Shown here one piece after another: positions 45,526-58,838 of a stretch of 64,000 nucleotides of DNA. Below the pieces are notes generated by a model. It searched no databases. It was not told where the DNA came from and saw nothing but the letters and a program-made list of their open reading frames with translations. The position numbers and the translations under genes are program-made. Position 1 is the first letter of the stretch, and each line of letters opens with the position of its first letter. Source of the DNA: Zingiber officinale (Eukaryota; Streptophyta; Magnoliopsida; Zingiberales; Zingiberaceae); the NCBI RefSeq assembly GCF_018446385.1, contig NC_056001.1, positions 11,402,672 to 11,466,671 of the forward strand, in the 5' to 3' direction.

Positions 45526-48500
45526 ATACTAAAAGACTAAGCTGCCATATCTGCTGCCATACATCTGATTCCCAACCCTTCAACATGTCCATCAAAAGCT
45601 CTCGCCTTAAGGACCTTAGTGAAAAAATCTATAGGCCATCATCTGATGCATTCTAGGCAGCAACAACTTCTCCTCGTTTATACGATTTCTCGTATTGGGT
45701 GGTACTTGCGCTCTATTGTGTTTACTTGCCTTTATAGACTTATGGTTTCTTCAAGTTTGCTACTGCACCAATATTATTTCAATAAATTGTAATAATCTTT
45801 GGACAAACCAGAAATCATATCTAAGTCTATCTTGAGGTTATTGAGTCATTCAGCTTTTATGGCTACCTCAGAGGCTTGCCATATACTAAACTTCTATGGT
45901 GGAGTCCAAAAAAACACCTATGCTTATCACTCTTCCATAGTTATGACTTTACCTCCTAAAGTAAACACAAAACCCCGAGGTTGACTTATTATTGTCCCTA
46001 TCCGATTGGAAGTCAAAATCCATGCAACCCACAAGGACCAAATTAATCTTGTAAGCTAGCATATAATCTCTAGTGCATCTAAGGTACTTAATATATGCTT
46101 TCTGATCCTTGTCCTTGTCGAGTTACTTTGATATCGCCAACTATGCCCTTGGCAAAAGATTTCTTATCTCGTGCATAGCATTCATTAGGCTTCGGACAGC
46201 ATAAAGAACCGCCTTTATTTCCTTTATCTCCTTTAATGTCTACAGAGATATCTTTAGATAAAGTTACTCCATCCTGAAAAGGTAAGAAACCTTTCTTGGA
46301 GTTTTGCATGCTTTAAAACGAGCAAGGATTTTCCGATGTATGAAGCTTGGGATAAGTAAAATATTCTTTTCTTGCGATCCCTTATTACTTTGATCTCAAA
46401 AATATATACATTCTCCCAAGTCCTTTATATCGAATTATTTGGACAACCATACCCTTACTTCTGACAACATTTTGATATTGTTTCCAAGTACCAAAAATGT
46501 TATCTTCGTATAGTACAAGAAATACCACCACGCTTCCATCACACCTTTTGTATACACAAGACTTATCCGGTTACTAAATAAATCCATAGGTCTGAATTAC
46601 TTTGATAAACCGGATGTTCCAAGACCTTGAAGCTTTGCCTCAGTCCATAGACTGATTGAGCTTTACACAAGATGCTCTTAGCCCTTTGCAATGAACCCTT
46701 CTGGTTGCTTTATATGGATGTTTTCTTCAAGACTTCCATTAAGGAATGCTGTCTTGACATCCACTTGCCAAATAGATAAAAGAATCCGGATAGACTTAAG
46801 CATGGCTACCAGTGAAAAAGTTTCCTTTTTCATCAAGCCTTGCTTTGAAGGTTTCAACCTTCCTGTCTATCCCTCTTTTCCTATTATAGACCTTTTACAC
46901 CCAAAGGCTTTTACACCACTTGGTGGTTCTACAAGCTTCCAGATTTTATTAGAATACATATATTCTAATTCTATTATTCATTACTCTTTGCCAAGATGCT
47001 GCATATTTATCTTGGAGTGCTTCGTCATATGTCCGGAGATCAGGTTTATGTCCTTCAGGGATCGAGTCCAAAAACTCTCCCAAAACATGAACCTATTTAG
47101 GTTGCCTAACACCCTCCCACTATGACAAGACACTTTATGCAATTGTGTATCATTTGTGATACGTGTTGCAGTTTTCTTGTGGTATCTCATCTTGTACAGT
47201 TGGTACTAGGTTAGACATGTCCTTTATTATTTCCTTAAGAACAAATTTACTTATGAGCACTTGGTTCATTATATAGTCCTTTTCTAAAAATCAGTCATTG
47301 ATGCTAACAATGACCTTCTGATTTTTAAGACTATAAACCTACTTTTGTTTATCTAGGATAACTTACAAACAAGTGAACTCCTATCCAACTTATCATTGTC
47401 TCTCTTTAACATATGTGCTGGATTACCCGAATCCGAATATGCTTCAAAATAGGTTTTCACCTATTCAGCAATTCTATATGAGTAGAGAGTTCTAACTTGG
47501 AAGGTACTATGTTCACTTTCGTTTTCAGAGTTTATCCTTAAAACAAATTTGGTAATTTTCTGAATAACTCATCATCTATCTAATTATTCCATAAGAGTCC
47601 TTTACCTTCTTTCTACTACACCATTATGTTGGGGTGTACCAGATGCAGTTAGTTGGGATTGAAATCCAACTTCTGATAAGTGACTCCTAAAATCTCTCAA
47701 GAGGTACTTGCCACTACGATCTTCCATAGTGACTTTTACTTTAACATTTCTCCGCATCAACCTTGTACTCTTTGAACTAATCAAAGTACTTAGTCTTGCG
47801 GTACATTAAGTAAATTTATTTGTATCTTGAATAGTTGTCTATTAAATAGACAAAATATTCAATACTACCTCTTGTCTGGATAGTCATAGGATCACACAAA
47901 TCAGAATGAACCGTTTTCAACATATCTTTGACTCCATACCCCTTGGACTTAAAAGCTTCTTGGTTATTTTCCTTCCAAGTAAGACTCGTAGGTTGGAAAG
48001 ATTTCCACTACCAATGAACCCAAAAGTTCATCAGCTACCAATGAATCCTACTCAAGTATAACCTAGCTTTAGATGCCAAAGATATAATTGGTTCATTTCC
48101 GAAGGTTGCTTTCTCTTAAAATTAGAAGATGTGTTACTAATTTCCATTTGTTGCATCGTGGGAGTTTATTGGATTATAAATTGTCAACCATCATACCAGA
48201 ATAGATAACTTTCCTATTTTTCTTGATAACAACTTTGTTATCAAAATAGACATAATATCTATAATAGTTTAGAAACTGAAATCAGGTTCTTTCTAAACTT
48301 GGTACGTAAAGACAATTACTTAAAATCCATATTTTATTCTTATCAAAGGATAAACATCTCCCACTGCAACAGTTACCACTTTTACAGTAGTGCCCATGTG
48401 GACGGTGATTTACCTTTCATTTAGTTGTCGGGTTTCCTGGAACCCTGCAATGAATTGCAGACATGATTAATGGCATCTTGTATCTACACTCCAGGTTCTG

Positions 48501-50019
48501 GTAGATAACACCACTAGACATGTTTCAACTAATGAATTAAATACACCTAAATTGTTCTTAGTTCTAAGAAGACAGTCTACCTTAATGTCCAAGTCCTATT
48601 TCCAATCATTACAATTGGGACTACTAAGTCTTTTTCTATAGTATGACTACTAGGGATTGACAAACATCCTAAGAATCACAAAAATATTTGGTCAAGATCA
48701 ACTCCTTAAAATCTCCATGAATTTTGTGTATACAAAATCGAAGAGGAGATTTTATTCATTAATTTTATTATCTCGTCAACTTTACTTTATGACGAATAAA
48801 ATTAATAGTTGATCTATCTTTGATCAAATATTTGGTCAAAACTCTTTGAATTTAAAATAACATTGATTCCTCAAACAATATTATTTAAATTTACCAACAC
48901 CTCAAACACCGTGAATTTTGCATGCCACGTTAGTGTGGACGTATACAAATTCAACATTTGTAAAGGAGGGTTTTACCCATTAACTATCTTGTCAGCGTAT
49001 CTTTATGACAAATAAAATTATCTCAAACACCGTTAATTTTGTATGCCACGTTAGTGTGGACGTATACAAAATCAATCATTTGTAAGAGGGTTTTAACCCT
49101 TTAATTTTATTATCTTGTCAACCTAGTTTTATGACAAATTAATAGTTGGTTTCATTTGGTCACACAAATAATAGCAGTGACTCCGATGGGGAGGATACTA
49201 TTAGATGTGTCTAAGTGTATACCATTACTTGACACTAAGTCCATTAATAAGATTATGCCCCTTCCGTTGGGGAAGATCACACGCTCTTAATTAACTTCCT
49301 ATAGTCATCCAAAAATGGAAGTCTGTTCTAGTGATCCACAAACAAGCTCATCCGTTATGGAGGAAGGCACTCAGAGCCAACGCGCAAGCTTGTTTGCATC
49401 ACTTACAAACCAGTAATGGAGACCATGGGATTTACTTAAAAATCTCTCTCCCACTTAGTTATTTATAAATGAGGAATTTTAACTATGCTAGCCTACTAAA
49501 TATGTAAACCAATATGCACACACAACACAATATAAAAGCAATAAATAGAAAATCTAATTTTCAACTATTATGGCTTTTATCTCTAGTTGTCCTCCGTGTG
49601 TTGTCATCCCAAGCTGGCCACCGCCACTGGGTCTAGCTGTCGCATCCATCTTGCTCCTAGTTCCGCTGCGCCTCTGGTCCTTAGAAGGTTCCACGCTTTG
49701 CAAGATTCGATCCGCGACATAAATAGAATTTTACATTTTGATCCTATATTCCATAAAAGGAATGTACATGTATCTAGATCAAAAATAAAATCCTAATAAA
49801 ACTAAATACAGCTCCTGCTGCATTTTATAATACAATCATGCACACACAATAAAATGCCCTTGACATGTCCAAGGGTCCAATCACACACATAATAACTATA
49901 AGCCATAATAGTTGGATCCTGCATCCACAAAGTTAGCACATCCTACTATTAACCTGCCTAAATTATGTATGACATGTGCATAATTAAACTAATACCAAAT
50001 ACACAGAGGCAAAACCCTA
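45526..50019 (-). pseudogene. Copia pol remnants in the element interior
   Basis: Only fragments can be read on the minus strand. At 47784-47602 there is an integrase piece with SGTPQHNGVVERR. Near 45640-45535 there is the RNase H/C-terminal tail (DFFTKVLKARAFDGHVEG). Between them, and towards 50000, stops and indels break every frame. From about 48700 to 49450 diverged direct repeats ('gtgaattttgcatgccacgt' type) are present. No gag can be recognised. Confidence 0.75.
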
Positions 50020-50031
50020 GCTCTGATACCA
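50020..50031 (-). other. Primer binding site of the decayed Copia element
   Basis: Minus strand reads TGGTATCAGAGC two bases after the 5' LTR. Initiator tRNA-Met type. Confidence 0.9.
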
Positions 50032-50033
50032 AT

Positions 50034-52689
50034 TGTTGGTTGCTACTCGGAAAGCCTAGAGGTTCCACTGTACAAAATTTTGTACAAAGGTCTGAACCTT
50101 TTCCTAGCTACCATGTGTTCTTTTAAATTAAATTTTGGATCGCCTGCGGAACTTAACACGTTTGATCCAAAACTTAATCTATTTGTTCTTTTAGGTTTTG
50201 ACTTGGATCTCCTGCGAAACTTAACACGTTCGACCCAAATCACCTTAAGTTATTAATTTCCATAATTGGTTCCCAGTACTGACGTGGCGAGGCACATGGC
50301 CTTCTTGGATATGGGAGCAACCACCACCGACTAGACAAAACCTTTTATAGAAATCTAATATTTAATTTCCTAAAATAACTTTAGGTTAACCGAAAAGAAC
50401 AATCAAATCACAAGGAAAAATAAAACAAAAGAACACAACTTCGAAAAACATATTCGAAATACTAGAATCGTAAGCCTCTTGTATTTGATATTATTTCCAA
50501 AAATAACTAGTATGATGCGGAAAGAAAAAATACTAGTTATACCTTTTAGAAAGACCTCTTGATCTTCTACCGTATTCCTCTTCTAACCTCGGACGTTGTG
50601 TGGGCAACGATCTTCCGAGATGAGAATCCACCAAAGCACCTTCTTCTCCTTTCTTCAAGTTTCGGCCAAGCACAAAGCTTCCAAAAGATGAAGATCTTTT
50701 TCCACCAACCAAGCTCCAAGGGATACAAGCTTTCTCTCCTTCTTCTTCTTCTTCTCCAAGTAGTATCCGGCCACCACAAGAGCTCCAAGCAAATAGAGAA
50801 GGTTCGGCCACCACCAAGAGGAAGAGAGGAAGAGAGGTTGGCCGGCCACAACACCAAGGAAAAGAGGGAGAGAAATAATAGAGGTTGTTCACCATGAAGC
50901 CTTCTCTACCCCCTCTTTTATAATCCTTGGTCTTGGCGAATAAGGAAAATTTAATAAAAATTTCCTTAATTCTTTTTCCATTGAAAAGGAAAAATTATTT
51001 AATTAAAAACAATTTTCTTTCTCAATTCTATTTGGCCGGCCACACCAAAGCTACAAACAAGGAGAGTTTTAATTAATTAAAACTTCCTAATTTGTCTCCA
51101 GAAATTTATAAAATTTCTCCAATAATTTAATCCCTTCATGATTGGTTTAAAAAAAGAAATTTAATAAATTAAAATCTTTCTTTTAAACATGTGGATAAAA
51201 ATAAGTTATCTCTAAAAATTAAAATCTCTTTTAATCTACAAATAAGGAAAGATATCAAATCTTTTCTCAATCTTTTGTAGAAACTAATAAAAGAGAATTA
51301 TTAATTTTTAAACTTTCTTTTAAATCATGAACATGGTTAAAAAGGAAAGTTTTCTTAAAATTTAAAATCCTCCTTTAATCAACAAATAAGGAAAGATTTC
51401 AAATTTTAAACTCTCTTTTAAACATGTAGATGATTTACAAATAAGGAAAGTTTTTACCAAAAATTAAAACCATCCTTTTAAACTACAAATAAGGAAAGAG
51501 ATTAGTCTCTTCTCTTAATCTTTTGTAGAAAGCTATAAAAGGAAATTTTAATTTTAAACTCTCTTTAAAATCATGATATCCACATAAGAAATAATTTTAA
51601 TAAAAATCTTTTTTAATATTCTAGTGGTCGGCCACCTAAGCTTGGGACCCAAGCTTTGGCCGACCACCTACATGACTCATCCACCTGGTCTTGGCCGGCC
51701 CTAGCTTGGGTTCCAAGCTAGCTTGGCTGGCCCCATTGGATGGGTAAGAAGGTGGGTATCACGGTGGGTATAAATCTCTATATACTAGAGGCTACGATAG
51801 GGACCGAGAGGAGGAATTGGTTTTGGTCTCCCGATGAAATTAAGCATCCGTGTTCGCGAACACACAACTTAATTTCATCAATAATAATTCATTCCACTAA
51901 AGAACTATTATTGAACTACGCACCAATCCCAAATTACATTTTGGGCTCCTTCTTATTATGAGCATGTTAGTCTCCCTGTGTTTAAGATATCGAATGTCCA
52001 CTAATTAAGTGAGTTACTGACAACTCATTTAATTAATATCTTAGTCCAAGAATAGTACCACTCAACCTTATCGTCATGTCGGACTAAGTCCACCTGCAGG
52101 GTTTAACATGACAATCCTTATGAGCTCCTCTTGGGGACATTATCAACCTAGTATCTCTAGGACACAGTTTCCTTCTATAATCAACAACACACACTATAAG
52201 TGATACCATTTCCCAACTTATCGGGTTTATTGATTCATCGAACTAAATCTCACCCATTGATAAATTAAAGAAATAAATATCAAACATATGTGCTTGTTAT
52301 TATATTAGGATTAAGAGCACACACTTCCATAATAACTGAGGTCTTTGTTTTTTTATAAAGTCAGTATAAAAGAAACGACCTCTAATGGTCCTACTCAATA
52401 CACTCTAAGTGTACTAGTGTAATTATATAGTTAAGATAAACTAATACCTAATTACACTACGACCTTCCAATGGTTTGTTCCTTTCCATTATGGTCGTGAG
52501 CTACTGTTTATAATTTATAAGGTACTAATAACATAATCCTCTGTGTGTGACACCACACACCATGTTATCTACAATATAAATTAATTGAACAACTATATTT
52601 ATCATAAATGTAGATATTTGACCAATGTGATTCTTATTTCTAGATAAATGTTTATACCAAAAGCTAGGCTTTTAGTATACACTCTAACA
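50034..52689 (-). mobile_element. 5' LTR of the decayed Copia element
   Basis: 2656 bp, nearly identical to 42842-45514. Small differences include one A in the 'caaaaattttg' run and short losses near 51850 and 51920. Confidence 0.9.
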
Positions 52690-52694
52690 GAGAG

Positions 52695-54315
52695 TAATAG
52701 CATACCAATCCCGCTCCCGAGCCGAGCGGACGATCCGTCTACAGATATTTTCCACATAGCTTCGGGCTCAGGATTTTGCACTTCGGTAACAAAATCTGCT
52801 AAGGACTGCGCCTTTATCACCGAACGGGGTTGATATTGAATGTCAAATTCACTTAACTCCGTTGTCTATTTGATGAGCCATCCGGACGCTTCTGGGTTCA
52901 GCAGTACTCTTCCCAATGGGCTATTTGTCCGAACGATGATTGTATGTGCTAGGAAATAAGGACGAAGTCTCTGAGCGGCGAGGACCAAAGCAAAAGTCAG
53001 CTTCTCGAGCCCAGTGTAGCGAGATTCAGCGTCTTTTAGAATATGGCTCAAGAAGTACACGGGTTGTTCTTCACCGCTCGTCCTCACTAACGTCGAGCCT
53101 ACTGCCCGCTCGGTTGAAGATAAATAAATACAGAGCGACTCACCTACAGCTGGCTTGGCTAGCACGGGCAAGGAGTTCAGATATGTCTTCAGCTCCTCAA
53201 ACGCCCGATCTCATTCCTCGTCCCAATGAAACTTAGTGGCTTTGCGTAGGATCTTGAAAAAAGGGAGACTCCGGTCGGCGGTCTTAGAGATGAATCTTGA
53301 CAATGCAGTTATTCGCCCGGTCAGGCGCTGTACTTCCCTCAGATTTCTTGGGGGCGGCATATTTTGCAACGCTTTTACCTTGCTTGGATTTGCCTCTATG
53401 CCCTGCTCGGTTACTATATAGCTCAGGCAACGCCCTCCTTTTGCTCCAAACAAACACTTCTGAGTGTTCAGCTTGACTCCATACTTCCTCAGCGTTTGGA
53501 ATGTCTCCTCTATGTCCGTAAAAAGATCAGCCGCTCGGACAGACTTGATGAGAATATCATCCACGTACACTTTAAATTGCGTCCGATCTGCTCTTTGAAT
53601 ACTTTGTTCATCAAGCGCTGGTCAGTCGCTCCCGCGTTCTTCAGTCCCAACGGCATTACATTGTAACAGTAAGTGTCGTCCGCTGTGACGAAGCTGACCT
53701 TCTTTTGATCTTCTCGGGCGAGCGGCACCTGATGGTAGCCCTGATAGGCGTCTAGCATGCATATCAGATCGCACCCGGCTGTGGAGTCCACCAGTTGATT
53801 AATTCAGGGCAGAGGGTAAAAATCCTTCGGGCATGCTTTGTTGAGATCCGGAAATCGATGCAAACCCTCCACTTGTTGCCCGGCTTGGAGACTAGCACCA
53901 CGTTCGAAAGCCAGCTCGGGAACTGCACTTCCCGTATATGGCCGGCCTCCAAGAGTTTCTCTACTTCCGTGCGGATGATTACATTCTGCTCGGCGCTGAA
54001 GTCCCTCTTCCTTTGCTTCACCGGCTGAACGTCCGGTCGGACGTGAAGCTCATGCTGTGCTATCCTTGGCGAAATTCCCGGCAGCTCATGCGTCGACCAA
54101 ACGAAGACGTCACAGTTTCTCTGGAGGTATTTGATCACCTCCTTTTTCTGGCTTGCCTCCAGATCGGCCGCAATGAACGTGGTGGCCTCCGATCGGGTCG
54201 GGTGGATCTGCACCTCCTCTTTTTCTTCATAAATCAATGAGGGTGGTTTTTCGGTTATGGCGTTCACCTCGATCCGTGGGGCCTTCCGCGCGGAATTTGC
54301 TTCGGCTCGGACCAT
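52695..54315 (-). pseudogene. Tat reverse transcriptase and first part of RNase H
   Basis: RT from about 54315 downwards. PGISPRIAQHELHV, REVQFPSWLSNVVLVSKP and WRVCIDFR are the fingers and palm start. After a frameshift near 53840 come LDAYQGYHQV and VMPLGLKNAGAT; after another near 53575 comes the YVDDILIKS active site, then RRLTGR-like thumb sequence. A TAG or frame change near 53190 separates the connection region (PVYFLSHILKDAE, YTGLEKLTFAL). RNase H starts with VDGSSARLGSGIGML and is cut by the Copia insertion at 52694. Several frameshifts make it inactive. Confidence 0.85.
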
Positions 54316-54321
54316 TTCGAC

Positions 54322-54926
54322 CTAGCATCGCCGAGTCGCCAGCTGGTCTCCTCGCACTTCTCTAACTTTATCTTCAACCGGGAACTTAATTTTTTGGTAG
54401 AAGGTGGAGACGGCCGCTCGGAACTCACTGAGCGTCGGTAGCCCCAGAATAACGTTGTAGGTTGAGGGAGAGTCGACCACGACAAAGTTGGTAGTCCGCG
54501 TCCTTCTGAGCGGCTCTTCTCCCAGCGAAATAGCCAGTCGAACTTGTCCGACCGGTAGAACTCCATTGTCCGTAAACCCGTAGAGGGGGGTTGCCCAGGG
54601 CAGCAACTCGGCACGGTCAATTTGCAGTTGGTCAAAAGCCTTTTTGAATATAATGTTGACCGAGCTGCCTGTATCGATGAAAATGCGATGAATAGTATAG
54701 TTATCTATTACCGCTTTGATGATGAGGGCGTCGTCATGTGGTACTTCGACTCCCTCAAGGTCCCTGGGCCCAAAGCTGATTTCGAGCCCACTCGCCCGTT
54801 CTTGACTGCAGCCGACCGCATGGATCTCGAGCTGCTTGACACTCGCCTTCCTTGCTCTGCTGGAGTCACCTCCGGTCGGTCCGCCAGCGATGATGTTGAT
54901 TTCGCCCCGGGACGTGTTGCTTCTAT
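54322..54926 (-). pseudogene. Tat aspartic protease region
   Basis: Retroviral-type protease. The frame reads RIFIDTGSSVNIIF (catalytic DTG) near 54680, then the flap region and NVILGLPTLSEFRA near 54450. The frame ends at a stop at about 54322, before the RT segment begins. The N-terminal side joins gag across the CTATT solo LTR. Confidence 0.8.
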
Positions 54927-57562
54927 TTGTTAGAGTGTATACTAAAAGCCTAGCTTTTGGTATAAATATTTATCTAGAAATAAGAATCACATTGGTCAAA
55001 TGTCTACATTTATGATAAATGTAGTTGTTCAATTAATTTATATTGTAGATAACATGGTGTGTGGTGTCACACACAAAGGATCATGTTATCAGTACCTTAT
55101 AAATTATAAACAGTAGCTCACGACCATAATGGAAAGGAACAAACCATTGAAAGGTCGTAGTGTAATTAGGTATTAGTTTATCTTAACTATATAATTACAC
55201 TAGTACACTTAGAGTGTATTGAGTAGGACCATTAGAGGTCGTTTCTTTTATACTGACTTTATAAAAAAACAAAGACCTCAGTTATTATGGAAGTGTGTGC
55301 TCTTAATCCTAATATAATAACAAGCACATATATTTGATATTTATTTCTTTAATTTATCAATGGGTGAGATTTAGTTCGATGAATCAATAAGCCCGATAAG
55401 TTGGGAAATGATATCACTTATAGTGTGTGTTGTTGATTATAGAAGAAAACTGTGTCCTAGTGATCTAGGTTGAGAATGTCCCCAAGAGGAGCTCATAAGG
55501 ATTGTCATGTTAAACCCTGCAGGTGGACTTAGTCCGACATGACGATGAAGTTGAGTGGTACTACTCTTGGAGCTAGATATTAATTAAGTGAGTTGTTAGT
55601 AACTTACTTAATTAGTGGACATTGTTATCTTAAACACGGAGACTAACACACTCATAATGAGAAGGAGCCCAAAATGTAATTTGGGATTGATGAGTTCAAT
55701 AATAGTTCTCTAGTGGAATGAATTATTGATAAATTAAGTTGTGTGTTGGGCGAACACGGGATTAATTTTATCGGGAGACAAACCAATTCCTCCTCTCGGT
55801 CCTATCGTAGCCTCTAGTATATAGAGATTTATACCAACGCACCTTCTTACCCATCCAATGGGGCCGGCCAAGCTAGCTTGGAACCCAAGCTAGGCCGGCC
55901 AAGACCAAGGCCATGAAGGTGGCCGGCCAAAAGCTTGGGTCCCAAGCTTAGGTGGCCGCCACTAGAATATTAAAAGGATTTTATTAAAATTATTTCTTAT
56001 GTGGATATCATGATTTTAAAGAGAGTTTAAAAATTAAAATTTCCTTTTATAACTTTCTACAAAAGATTAAGAGAAGAGATTAATCTCTTTCCTTATTTGT
56101 AGTTTAAAAGGATGGTTTTAATTTTGGTAAAACTTTCCTTATTTGTAAATCATCTACATGATTAAAGAGAGTTTAAAATTTGAAATCTTTCCTTATTTGT
56201 TGATTAAAGGAGGATTTTAAATTTTAAGAAAACTTTCCTTTTAAACATGTTCATGATTTAAAGAGAGTTTAAAATTAAATATTCTCTTTTATAAGTTTCT
56301 ACAAAAGATTAAGAAAAGATTTGATATCTTTCCTTATTTGTAGATTGAAAGAGATTTTAATTTTTAGAGATAACTTTCTTTTTATCCACATGTTTAAAAG
56401 AAAGATTTTAATTTATTAAATTTCCTTTTTATAAACCAATCATGAAGGGATAAAATTATTGGAGAAATTTTTATAAATTTCCGGAAACAAATTAGGAAGT
56501 TTTAATTCTTGTTTAATTAAAACTCTCCTTGATTTGAGGAAATAAGTGGCCGGCCATGTTTTAGTGAGAAGAAAAATTATTTTAATTAAAATAAATTTTT
56601 CCTTTTCATGGCAAAAGAATTAAGGAAGTTTTTTATTAAAATTTCCTTATTTGCCAAGACCAAGGATTATAAAAGAGGAGGTAGAGGAGCCTTCATGGGT
56701 GAACAACCTCTATTATTTTCTCCCTCTTTTCTTCCTTGGTGTGGCCGGCCTCCTTCCTTTCTCTTCTCTCCATCTTGTGGCCGGACCTCTCTTCCTCCTT
56801 GAAGACCAAGTGGTGGCCGGATTTTAGCTTGGAGAAGAAGGAGAGAAAGCTTACATCCCTTGGAGCTTGATTGGTGGAAAAAGATCTTCATCTCTTGGAA
56901 GCATAGTGCTTGGCCGAAACTTGAAGAAAGGATAAGAAGGTGCTTTGGTGGTTTCTCATCTCGGAAGATCGTTGCCCACACAACGTCCGAGGTTAGAAGA
57001 GGAATACGGTAGAAGATCAAGAGGTCTTTCTAAAAGGTATAACTAGTAATTTTTCTTTCCGCATCATACTAGTTATTTTTGGAAATAATACCAAATACAA
57101 GAGGCATGCGATTCTAGTATTTCGAATATGTTTTTCGATGTTGTGTTCTTTTGTTTTCTTTTTCCTTGTGATTTGATTGTTCTTTTCGGTTAACCTAAAG
57201 TTATTTTAGGAAATTAAATATTAGCTTTCCATAAAAGGTTTTGTCTAGTCGGTGATGGTTGCTCCCATATCCAAGAAGGCCATGTGCCTCGCCACGTCAG
57301 TACTGGGAACCAATTATGGAAATTAATATTTAATGGAATTAATAACTTAAGGTGATTTGGGTCGAACGTGTTAAGTTCCGCAGGAGATCCAAGTCAAAAC
57401 CTAAAAGAACGAATAGATTAAGTTTTGGATCAAACGTGTTAAGTTCCGCAGGCGATTCAAAATTTAATTTAAAAGAACACATGGTAGCTAGGAAAAGGTT
57501 CAGACCTTTGTACAAAATTTTTATACAGTGGAACCTCTAGGCTTTCCGAGTAGCAACCAACA
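54927..57562 (+). mobile_element. Solo LTR of the decayed Copia family, inverted relative to the full copy
   Basis: 2636 bp, TGTTAGAGTG to GCAACCAACA, with target duplication CTATT (54922-54926 and 57563-57567). It is the plus-sense form of the LTR at 50034-52689, somewhat more diverged. It cuts Tat gag from Tat protease. Confidence 0.93.
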
Positions 57563-57567
57563 CTATT

Positions 57568-58793
57568 TTCTTCCTCCCGTGCGGACGACCTAGGCCGCTC
57601 CTTAGATACCCGGGGATTGTCCTCGTGTTCCGGAAGATGATACCGCTCGGGAGACTTTCTGGATATCCGCCGACCGGACTCATGGTGTCGCTGTCGCCTG
57701 TCGGATGATGGCGATCGACGGCGGCCACTTCGAGGAGCGGGGTGGGCGATCAGGGTAAGGCTTTGACAATCTCGTGTGTTATGCGTGTCGGTCCGGTGGA
57801 ACGAGCAAAACATGGGGGTCCATACCTTCTTTTTTGGTTTGGGCCGCTCGGCAGCTACCTCTTGGATGGTGTGGGGCCTTGCATGGTGAGGGCGGACTGC
57901 TTCGGTTCGCGGTCCTCTGGGCGGCTGGTGGCCAGTGAGCGGCTTCCGCTCGGCAGGGGCTAGCCGCTCAGTTGGAGCTTCTTTTCTTCGGGCCGCCTGG
58001 GCTTCCTCCACATTAATGTACTCATTGGCCCGGTGTAACATATGATCATAGTCTCGGGGCGGATTTCGAATAAGTGAACGGAAGAAGTCACCGTCCACAA
58101 GGCCTTGCGTGAACGCATTCATCATCGTTTCTGAGGCTCCCTGGGCTCTTGCTTGATGGCAAATAGACTAACACTGGTCTTCTGGTAACGCCGACTGCTC
58201 ACAAAATGATGAAGAAAAGCGATGTCAAACTCTTTAAAGCTGGTGATGGATCCGTCCGGTAGCTTCCGGAATCACCGTTGCGCCGATCCCGAGAGAGTGG
58301 TAAGGAACACCCGGCATTTCACTCCATCTGTGTATTGATGTAGTGTAGCGGTGTTGTCGAACTTTCCTAGATGGTCGTCCAGGTCGGTGGTTCCGTTGTA
58401 TTCCCTGATCGCCGGTGGCACATAATGCTTTGGCAGAGGGTCCCGCAGGATGGCCTCTGAAAATTGTCGATTGATCCGCTCGGGGGAGGCGTCCGTTCGG
58501 AGAGCCTTGCCTTTTCTGTAGTCCCACCTGGGCACCTCATCGGATGAAGATCCTCGATCAAGGTTAGCTGGTGCGGCTTCAGGAGGCGTTCGGAATAGGG
58601 CCCGATGAAATGGAACCGTGGCAGGCGGTGCTTCCGCTCGACCTCCTGACGCTGACGTCGCTTGTTGCTCCAACCGCTCGGCTTGCGCCTTCTGTTTCTG
58701 TTGCTCCATGAGCTTAGCTGCTCTTGCCTCGATTAGAGCGTCGAGCTCCTCCTGGGAGAGCATCACGGTGTGCGGTCGTCCAGCTTCGTCCAT
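57568..58793 (-). pseudogene. Tat gag, broken
   Basis: Capsid/nucleocapsid protein. The ATG at 58793 (MDEAGRPHTVMLSQEELDAL) lies about 30 bp after the primer site. A coiled-coil-like Gln/Ala region leads into the gag core (LPKHYVPPAIREYNGTTDLDDHLGKF). A stop near 58272 and a frame change follow, and the frame resumes at 58125 with AFTQGLVDGDFFRSL and HRANEYINVEEA. The CX2C-type site (FCSFHRTDTHNTRDC) is near 57790, then an Arg/Ser-rich tail cut at 57567 by the solo LTR. Confidence 0.8.
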
Positions 58794-58822
58794 CTCTTCC
58801 GTCCGGATGCAGGTGCGTTCCC

Positions 58823-58835
58823 ACAGACGGCGCCA
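58823..58835 (-). other. Primer binding site of the Tat element
   Basis: Minus strand reads TGGCGCCGTCTGT, 3 nt after the 5' LTR, the usual Tat-type start. It shares TGGCGCCG and the spacing with the remnant at 1776. Confidence 0.85.
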
Positions 58836-58838
58836 ATT

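Larger units (their letters stand above)
42842..52689 (-). mobile_element. Copia element with long similar LTRs and decayed interior
   Basis: 9848 bp with target duplication GAGAG (42837-42841 and 52690-52694). Read on the minus strand: 5' LTR 52689-50034, iMet primer site 50031-50020, interior, polypurine tract 45525-45515, 3' LTR 45514-42842. The LTRs (2656 and 2673 bp) look nearly identical by eye, yet the interior has only fragments of pol. Confidence 0.92.

Noticed and set aside
46691-47125. 144-codon open frame on the plus strand
   Set aside because: It lies opposite the Copia pol remnants and has no domain of its own.
42837-57567. Possibility that the full Copia element and the inverted solo LTR are one rearranged element
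   Set aside because: Each has its own matching 5-bp target duplication (GAGAG and CTATT), so they are separate insertions.
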